Assembly: GCA_016214845.1 (NCBI GenBank)
Contig: JACRMS010000021.1
Span: 107,651 to 171,650 of the forward strand
Origin: Nitrospirota bacterium
GTDB taxonomy: Bacteria; Nitrospirota; Thermodesulfovibrionia; UBA6902
DNA length: 64,000 bases
Direction: 5' to 3'
The notes beneath the pieces were generated by a model. That model did no database searches, was not told where the DNA came from, and saw only the letters and a program-made list of their open reading frames with translations. The position numbers and the translations under genes were made by a program. How positions within the stretch are numbered: position 1 is the first letter of the stretch; each line of letters opens with the position of its first letter. Positions 53,001 to 60,000 of the stretch are shown here, piece by piece.

Positions 53001-56000
53001 TACGATCAGGAGCCGCGCAACTGATTCATCAATCAATGTTGAAACTCCCGGCGCAGGCAATACAGTTTCAATTGATAGAACAGCCCCAACAGTAAGCTCG
53101 ACAATTCCTGCAAACGGAGCAACCGGCGTAGCTGCAAACAGCAGCGTAACAATCACATGGTCTGAGAATGTAAACTGCACGACTGTGACCACGCTAAACA
53201 TAACGTCAACAAGTCCCGGCTGGACACTTTCAACCTGCTCAGCTAATCAGGCAGTATTTACCACGAGCGGACAAGGCAGCGCAACAACTTACAATGTTAC
53301 AGTGACTACAGGAGTAAACGATGCCAATAACAACCCGATGGCTGCTAACTATTCATTCTCGTATACAACGACAGACACAACCTCACCCTCGGTAACGGCA
53401 TTTACAGCAACAACGCCTTCAACAAGCCTTAATATCCCGGTCGCATCATTTACTGCAAATGACAATGCCGGAGTAACAGGATACAAGATAACCACATCAG
53501 CAACCCCTCCTCTATCAGGTGATGCAGGATGGACGGGAACGGCACCCTCAACATTCACGGTAGCGTCTGACGGAACTTATACTTTATATCCCTGGGCAAA
53601 GGATGCTTCTGGAAACGTGTCCGCGGTATTCGCGACACCTGTTACCGTTGCAGTCGACACAACCGCTCCGGCGGTGAGCTCGACAATTCCTGCAAACGGG
53701 GCAACCGGCATAACATTAAACAGCAATGTGACAATAACCTGGTCGGAGAACATTGACTGCGCGACAGTGAACACAATTAATATCACATCAACCAGCCCGG
53801 GCTGGACGCTTTCAACGTGTTCAACCAATCAGGCCGTATTTACCACAAGCGGCCAGGCAAGCATCACAACATACTCAGTAACAGCGACAACCGGAGTAAA
53901 AGATACAGCAGGCAATGCAATGGCTTTAAACTATTCTTTCTCATTCACAACCGCGGACGCGGGAGCGCCTTCATCAGTAATTACAAATCCTGCAAACGGT
54001 GCAATTTTAAATAGCGCATCATCAGATCCTTATACAATAAGCGGTTCAGCGACTGACAATGCGGCAGTAACAGGCATTGAGGTATCAACAAACGGCGGCA
54101 CAACATGGAATGCGGCAACGTGTACAGGTTGTCCGGGAGCAAACGTAACATGGACGTACAGTTGGACACTTCCCGCTGACGGAAGCTACACGATCAGGAG
54201 CCGTGCAACCGATTCATCAAGCAACATCGAAACACCGGGAGCAGGCAATGCTGTTACGGTAGACAGGACAGCGCCTGCAGTAAGTTCGACAGTGCCTGTA
54301 AACGGAGCGACCGGAGCGGCATTAAACAGCAATGTAACGATCACATGGGCTGAGAATGTAAGTTGCTCAACAGTAAATACAGTCAACATAACGTCAACCA
54401 GCCCCGGATGGACGCTTTCAACGTGCAGCGGAAATCAGGCTGTGTTTACAACGAGCGGGCAGAGCGGCTCAACAGCATATTCGGTGACAATCACCACTGC
54501 GGTCACAGATGCAAACAGTAACCCGATGCCTGTGAATTATTCTTTCTCCTATACTACGGCTGATACCTCCAAACCCACGTCAACCATTACTTCACCTGCA
54601 AACGGAGCTATACTTAATAGTGCATCCGCAAATCCGTTTACGATAAGCGGTTCCGCAACTGACAACACAGCGGTGTCGGGCATTGAGGTTTCAACAAACG
54701 GCGGGGCCACATGGAATGCGGCAACGTGCGCTGGCTGTCCGGGGGCAAATGTAACATGGACCTATTCATGGACACTTCCTGCGGACGGCAGCTATAACTT
54801 AAAGAGCCGCGCGACAGATTCATCAAATAATGTCGAGACCCTGGGAGCTGGAAATACTGTGACTATAGACAGGACAGCCCCAGCGGTAAGCTCTACAATT
54901 CCTGCAAACGGAGCAACAGGAGTTGCAGTAAACAGCAATGTAACGATCACATGGTCTGAAAATGTAAACTGTGCCACAGTCAACACCTTAAATATTACAT
55001 CTACCAGTCCGGGCTGGACACTTTCAACGTGTGCAGGGAACCAGGCTGTATTTACCACAAGCACACAGGCCGGTCTGACAGCATATTCAGTGACCGTAAC
55101 AACAGGCGTCACGGATGCAAACGGCAATACGATGACAGCCATCTATTCCTTCTCATATACAACAGGCGACGTCGGTATACCTGCATCAACCATTACAGCG
55201 CCTGTAAACGGGGCGACGATCAACAGCGCCTCGGCAAATCCATACACAATAAACGGAAGCGCGACAGATAACATCGCGGTATCAGGCATTGAGGTTTCGA
55301 CAAACGGAGGCGCTACATGGAATGCGGCAACATGCACAGGCTGTCCCGGAGCTAACGTAACATGGTCATACAGTTGGACACTCCCCGCAGACGGCAGTTA
55401 TACGATAAGAAGCCGCGCAACCGACTCATCGAGCAACGTTGAAACACCGGCAGCAGGCAATACTGTAACCATAGACAGGACTGCCCCAACGGTAAGTTCA
55501 ACAGTTCCTGTTAATGGGGCGACAAATATTTCATTAAACAGCAGCGTGACGATCAACTGGTCTGAGAATGTAAACTGCGCAACAGTCAACACCACAAACG
55601 TAACAATAAGCGGCGGAGGCTGGACACTTTCAACATGTTCCGGCAATCAGGCCGTATTTACCACAAGCGCACAGGCAAGCTCAACAACTTACACAGTAAC
55701 GGCAACAACGGGGGTAAGCGATTCAGCAGGCAACCCAATGTCTGCCAACTATTTATTCTCATACACAACTTCTGACGTGACTTCTCCTGCGGTAACGTCT
55801 TTTACTGCCACATCACCAACAACGAGTTTGAATATCCCGGTCACGGCATTTACTGCATCAGATAACGTAAGCGTAACCGGATTCAAGATAACCACATCTG
55901 CAACCCCTCCATTGGCAGGTGACGCGGGGTGGACGGCAATAGCCCCTTCAACATTCACCGTAGCATCTGACGGAACTTATACTTTATATCCCTGGGCAAA

Positions 56001-57000
56001 GGATGCGGCTGGCAATGTGTCGGCAGTATTTGCGACACCGAGGACGGTAATAGTTGACACAACTGCTCCATCTGTAAGTTCAACCATACCGGCAAACGGG
56101 GCATCTTCCATATCATTGGACAGCAATGTAACGATCAACTGGAATGAGAACGTTGATTGCGCGACAGTTACTACGGCAAACGTTACGATCAGCCCGGCTG
56201 TAGGATGGGTAAGGACCTCATGCAGCGGCAGCCAGGCAGTATTCACTCCAAGCGGACAGGCAGGATTAACAGCATATTCAGTGACAGTGACAACAGGAGT
56301 AAGAGACGCGGCAGGCAATGCAATGTCAGTCAATTATTCATTCTCATATACAACAGGCGATGTCGGTATCCCTGCATCAACCATTACATCACCTGCAAAC
56401 GGGGCGACGATCAACAGCGCCTCGGCAAATCCATACACAATAAGCGGCAGCGCGACAGATAACATCGCGGTGTCAGGCATAGAGGTCTCGACAAACGGCG
56501 GCACGACATGGAATGCGGCGACATGCACCGGCTGTCCCGGAGCTAACGTAACATGGACATACAGTTGGACACTTCCCGCGGACGGCAGTTATACGATAAG
56601 AAGCCGTGCAACCGACTCATCAAGCAACGTTGAAACACCGGCAGCAGGCAATACGCTAACCATAGACAGGACTGCCCCGACTGTAAGTTCAACAGCGCCT
56701 GTAAACGGTACAACTAATATCACATTAAACAGCAATGTAACGGTCAACTGGAGCGAAAACGTTGACTGTGTAACTGTATCGACATCTACAGTAACGATCA
56801 GCCCGGCGGTCGGCTGGACAAGGACATCGTGCAGCGCAAACCAGGCTGTGTTCAGCCCAAGCGGTCAGGCAAGCGTTACGACATATACAGTTACGATAAG
56901 CACAGGAGTTGCAGACGCAAACGGCAACCCTATGGCTGCCAATTACTTATTCTCTTATACAACTGCTGACGCGGCAGTCCCGACAGTGACCGCGTTTTAG
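47035..57000 (+). CDS. Giant secreted Ig-like repeat protein, N-terminal part
   Basis: 3321 residues. Signal peptide (LMMSGIYSLVFLCVMFLSSVTASA). Residues about 45-715 are two or three unique beta domains. Then Ig-like domains of three kinds follow: A (SbsA/Big_5-like, VSSTIPANGATGVALNSS ... SENVNCATVN ... LSTCS), B (ANGAILNSASANPFTISGSA ... CTGCPGANVTW), and C (TAFTATTPSTSLNIPV ... PWAKDAAGNVSAVF). I count 13 A, 9 B and 4 C, in strict alternation A-(B or C). A and B each carry two Cys. ATG 47035 is used; ATG 47056 has a better-placed AAGGA. The frame ends in TAG TAG inside a repeat (see 57024). Confidence 0.8.
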   Translation: MKKEKFNMVQHEIKEQRSRSFRLMMSGIYSLVFLCVMFLSSVTASAATYYVQPDNTTNIGIDGTCNVASGQVTTAPTVRTTFDAVGNGATGSSYRPTTGMSNGTWTVMMKVYGPVYSGNAIDISAVTAANFSIRGYNATDQWTFHLYDYDPAGAAGNKTLVATSQTITSGTGGTVAVNPTYTINGTGRVQQNHRLLLEIAYRPGGTTYTPRIYYDTTGATTESYVAVTETPVASGDTLTASGNTAIAAVNPTDGTTGVLMQRFQVASNNAQNGQIELTSLNLTDNGNATSIQDAKVYISTTSSTTLPVGAVLIGNTGVWNGAATVVTLNGGTAADRTVSTGTPKFIYIVYDLAAGQTGNTIQSSVTGVGVAAPDTGAGNVGTSNLLTIQPCSDPTSSTITISASQTAYGDPYDVSGMYSTTGNVGSFQYKVTTVGTGPSTVSALNAWTATPQLTGTTGNLSGTFSISAGTNRLLVVAVDSQDTGGATGQTFSATYGGRALTQAVIENSNRRQTWIGYLREADIAARTGDTLAVTITGTHTNVSAFIASYTGVDQTTPIGGSGGIYGNNSAASYQFPAAITVSAGGYGIYTWSSNQTHSSDTETYTEHSDYLNGLQMGVSSKAFASAGTTQPNVTYAATARVSQSIIVLQPAASTVTTCTDWTSSSLIPASTAGGSLCGNYTNGNSYTLDVRGTDPDCGTSITTTAANFTWNSDGTAPSITAFTATSPSTSLNIPIATFTASDNISVTGYKITASATPPLAGDAGWTATAPSTFTVASDGTYALYPWAKDAAGNVSAVFATPRTVVVDTTAPAVSSTIPTNGANGVALNSGVTINWSENVNCTTVNTTNITSTSPGWTLSTCSANQAVFTTSGQAYSTTYSVTVTTAVTDTNGNPMAANYSFSYTTISAPDLTAPSSSVTTPANGEVINSASANPFTISGSATDNVAVSGIEVSTNGGTTWAAATCTGCPGANVTWTYSWTLPADGSYNIRSRATDSSINVETPGAGNTVTIDRTAPSVSSTIPSNGATGVVANSSVTITWSENVNCATVTTINITSTSPGWTLSTCSANQAVFTTSGQGSAATYSVTVTTGVRDANNNPMAANYSFSYTTVDTTAPSSTITSPTNGVTLNSASANPYTISGSAADNVAVQGIEVSTNGGTSWATAICTGCPGANVTWTYSWTLPADGSYNIRSRATDTLNIVETPGAGNTVTIDTTAPSASSTIPANGATGVVANSSVTINWSENVNCATINATNVTSTSPGWTFSSCASNQAVFTTSGQASVTTYSVTVSIAVTDANGNAMAAPYAFSYTTADAGAPSSAITSPANGAILNSASPTPVTISGSATDNAAVTGIEVSTNGGTTWNAATCTGCPGANVTWTYSWTLPADGSYTIRSRATDSSSNVETPGTGNTVSIDRTAPSVSSTLPANGATGVALNSSVTITWSENVDCATVNSTNITISGGGFALSTCSTNQAVFTTSGQAGLTTYTVTASSSVTDANGNPMSAPYPFSYTTADVTSPSVTAFTATTPSTSLNIPVTSFTASDNAGVTGYKITTSATPPLAGDAGWTAIAPSTFTVASDGTYALYPWAKDAAGNVSAVFATPGTVVVDTTAPAVSSTIPANSATGVALNSSVTITWSENVNCATVNTLNITSTSPGWTLSTCSGNQAVFTTSGQANITLYSATVTTGVTDANGNAMSLNYSFSYTTADASAPSSAITSPANGAILNSASSNPFTISGSATDNAAVTGIEVSTNGGTTWNAATCTGCPGANVTWTYSWTLPADGSYTIKSRATDSSSNVETPGTGNTVSIDRTAPAVSSTLPANGATGVALNSSVTITWPENVDCATVNTINITSTSPGWTLSTCLNNQAVFTTSGQINATAYSVTVTTAVRDANSNPMASNYSFSYTTVDTAAPSSTVTVPANGAALNSAAANPFTVSGSATDNVAVSGIEVSTNGGTTWNAATCTGCPGANVTWTYSWTLPADGSYTIRSRATDSSINVETPGAGNTVSIDRTAPTVSSTIPANGATGVAANSSVTITWSENVNCTTVTTLNITSTSPGWTLSTCSANQAVFTTSGQGSATTYNVTVTTGVNDANNNPMAANYSFSYTTTDTTSPSVTAFTATTPSTSLNIPVASFTANDNAGVTGYKITTSATPPLSGDAGWTGTAPSTFTVASDGTYTLYPWAKDASGNVSAVFATPVTVAVDTTAPAVSSTIPANGATGITLNSNVTITWSENIDCATVNTINITSTSPGWTLSTCSTNQAVFTTSGQASITTYSVTATTGVKDTAGNAMALNYSFSFTTADAGAPSSVITNPANGAILNSASSDPYTISGSATDNAAVTGIEVSTNGGTTWNAATCTGCPGANVTWTYSWTLPADGSYTIRSRATDSSSNIETPGAGNAVTVDRTAPAVSSTVPVNGATGAALNSNVTITWAENVSCSTVNTVNITSTSPGWTLSTCSGNQAVFTTSGQSGSTAYSVTITTAVTDANSNPMPVNYSFSYTTADTSKPTSTITSPANGAILNSASANPFTISGSATDNTAVSGIEVSTNGGATWNAATCAGCPGANVTWTYSWTLPADGSYNLKSRATDSSNNVETLGAGNTVTIDRTAPAVSSTIPANGATGVAVNSNVTITWSENVNCATVNTLNITSTSPGWTLSTCAGNQAVFTTSTQAGLTAYSVTVTTGVTDANGNTMTAIYSFSYTTGDVGIPASTITAPVNGATINSASANPYTINGSATDNIAVSGIEVSTNGGATWNAATCTGCPGANVTWSYSWTLPADGSYTIRSRATDSSSNVETPAAGNTVTIDRTAPTVSSTVPVNGATNISLNSSVTINWSENVNCATVNTTNVTISGGGWTLSTCSGNQAVFTTSAQASSTTYTVTATTGVSDSAGNPMSANYLFSYTTSDVTSPAVTSFTATSPTTSLNIPVTAFTASDNVSVTGFKITTSATPPLAGDAGWTAIAPSTFTVASDGTYTLYPWAKDAAGNVSAVFATPRTVIVDTTAPSVSSTIPANGASSISLDSNVTINWNENVDCATVTTANVTISPAVGWVRTSCSGSQAVFTPSGQAGLTAYSVTVTTGVRDAAGNAMSVNYSFSYTTGDVGIPASTITSPANGATINSASANPYTISGSATDNIAVSGIEVSTNGGTTWNAATCTGCPGANVTWTYSWTLPADGSYTIRSRATDSSSNVETPAAGNTLTIDRTAPTVSSTAPVNGTTNITLNSNVTVNWSENVDCVTVSTSTVTISPAVGWTRTSCSANQAVFSPSGQASVTTYTVTISTGVADANGNPMAANYLFSYTTADAAVPTVTAF
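56857..56997 (+). repeat. 141-bp perfect repeat, copy 1 (at the frameshift)
   Basis: Identical base for base, by my reading, to 58995-59135. It ends at the codons for TVTAF, exactly where the reading frame breaks. Confidence 0.8.
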
Positions 57001-57023
57001 TAGTTGACACAACTGCTCCTTCA

Positions 57024-60000
57024 GTGACCAGCACGGTACCTGCAAACGGAGCAACAGGCGTAGCGGTAAACAGCAACGTGACGATCACGTGGAGCGAAAA
57101 TATAAATTGCGCAACAGTCAACACAATAAACATCACATCAACAAGTCCGGGCTGGACCCTTTCAACATGCTCAAACAATCAAGCGGTATTTACAACAAGC
57201 GGGCAAACCGGATCAACGGCATATTCCGTGACTGTGACCACGGCAGTAAGAGATACGGCAGGCAATGCGCTGTCAGTCAATTACTCATTTTCATATACAA
57301 CCGGTGATGTCGGCATTCCTGCATCAAGTATAACCACACCGGCAAATGGAGCGGTCATCAACAGTGCAGCGGCAAATCCTTTTACAATAAGCGGTGCGGC
57401 AACCGATAACATTGCGGTATCCAGTATCGAAGTTTCGACTAATGGTGGAACAACATGGAACGCGGCAACTTGCACCGGATGTCCCGGAGCAAATGTGACA
57501 TGGACATATTCATGGACGCTGCCTGCGGACGGAAGTTACACATTAAAGAGCCGCGCCCTCGACACATCAAGCAATGTTGAGACACCGGGAGCAGGAAATA
57601 CAATTACAATTGACAGGACCGCTCCTTCAGTAAGTTCAACGATACCGGCAAACAGCGCGACTTCCGTAGCGCTCAACAGCGCTGTAACGATCACATGGAA
57701 TGAGAATGTGAACTGCGCAACAGTCAACACCACAAATGTAACAATAAGCGGCGGCGGCTGGACACTTTCAACATGCGCAAACAATCAGGCAGTATTCACC
57801 ACAAACGGACAGGCGGGTCTGACCATCTATTCCGTAACAGTGACAACCGGCGTGATGGATGTGAACAATAACCCGATGACCGCGAATTATTCATTTTCAT
57901 ATACAACTGCTGACGCGGCAGTCCCAACAGTGACCGCTTTTACAGCGACATCGCCTTCAACGAGCCTGAACATCCCGGTTTCATTATTTACGGCTTCCGA
58001 CAATGTTGGAGTTACAGGATTTAAGATAACCACATCGGCAACGCCTCCATTGGCAGGTGACACCGGATGGACGTCAATAGCTCCTTCGACATTTACAGTA
58101 GGATCTGACGGAACTTATACACTTTATCCATGGGCAAAGGACGCGGCAGGCAATGTCTCCGCAGTATTTGCCACACCGAGAACAGTTGTAGTTGACACCA
58201 CAGCCCCGTCAGTGATCAGCACGGTCCCTGCGAATGGATTAACAGGGGTAGCATTAAACAACACTGTAACGGTCAACTGGAATGAACCCGTTGACTGCGC
58301 AACAGTCACTACGGCAACAGTGACGATCAGCCCTGCAGTTGGATGGACAAGGACCTCATGCAGCGGCGCTCAGGCAGTATTCACCCCGAGCGGACAGGCA
58401 AGCGTCACAAGTTATACAGTAACCGTAAGCACAGGAATAAGAGACGCAAACGGCAACGCCATGACAGCAAACTACTTGTTCTCATATACAACTGCAGATG
58501 CCGGTATTCCAGCTTCATCAATTACTTCACCGGCAAATGGATCAACATTAAACAGCGCATCAGCAAACCCGTACACAATCAGCGGCGCTGCAACAGATAA
58601 CGTTTCTGTAACCGGCATCGAGGTATCAACAAACGGAGGCACTACATGGAATGCGGCAACATGCACAGGATGCCCCGGAGCGAACGTAACATGGACTTAT
58701 GCATGGACACTTCCTGCGGATGGAAGCTACACGATCAGGAGCCGCGCGACAGATTCATCAAGCAACGTTGAAACACCTGGCGCAGGCAATACCGTATCAA
58801 TAGACAGGACCTCTCCAGCGGTAAGCAGCACAATACCGGTTAACGGAGCAGCGAGTATAAATCTTAACAACCCCGTAACGATTAACTGGGGCGAGACCAT
58901 TGACTGCGCGACAGTCACGAACACAACTGTGACCATCAGTCCGGCAGTTGGATGGACCAGGTCATCATGCAGCGGCAGTCAGGCAATATTCACGCCAAGC
59001 GGTCAGGCAAGCGTTACGACATATACAGTTACGATAAGCACAGGAGTTGCAGACGCAAACGGCAACCCTATGGCTGCCAATTACTTATTCTCTTATACAA
59101 CTGCTGACGCGGCAGTCCCGACAGTGACCGCGTTTACCAGCACGGTACCGGCAAACGGAGCAACAGGCGTAGCATTAAACAGCACAGTAACCGTCAACTG
59201 GAATGAACCAGTTGACTGCGCAACAGTCACTACCACAAGTGTAACGATAAGCCCAGTGGTAGGATGGACAAGGACCTCATGCAGCGGCGGTCAGGCAGTA
59301 TTCACGCCAAGCGGGCAGGCAAGCATCACAAGTTACACAGTAACAGTGAACACAGGAATAAGAGACGCAAACGGCAACGCAATGGCAGCAAACTACTTGT
59401 TCTCATACACAACGGCTGACGTGATAGCCCCGTCGTCAACAATAACCGCGCCTTCAAACGGTACAATTATAAACAGCGCCTCACCGAATCCTTATGCAAT
59501 CAGCGGCGCTGCAACAGACAACGTTTCTGTAACCGGCATCGAGGTATCGACAAACGGAGGCACTACCTGGAATGCGGCAACGTGCACCGGATGTCCCGGA
59601 ACAAACGTAACATGGACCTATTCATGGACGCTCCCTGCTGACGGAAGCTACAATATAAGGAGCCGCGCTAAAGACGCCTCAAACAATACTGAGACCCCGG
59701 CTCCGGGCAACACTGTGACAGTCGACAGGACCGCTCCCTCAGTCAGCAGCACAAATCCCGCAAACGGCGCAACCGGCGTAGCGCTAAACAGCAACGTAAC
59801 CGTCATATGGTCTGAAAATGTAAACTGCTCAACTGTCAACACCACAAATATCACTATCAATGCGGGCGGCTGGATACTTTCAACATGTTCAAACAACCAG
59901 GCAATATTTACAACAAACGGGCAGGCCGGGATGACTGCTTACTCCGTAACGGTAACAACGGGAGTTACGGATGCAAACGGCAATCCGATGTCGGCCATTT

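Noticed and set aside
56998..57003. Programmed stop-codon readthrough at TAG TAG
   Set aside because: The downstream coding frame is shifted relative to the stops, so simple readthrough would not restore it.
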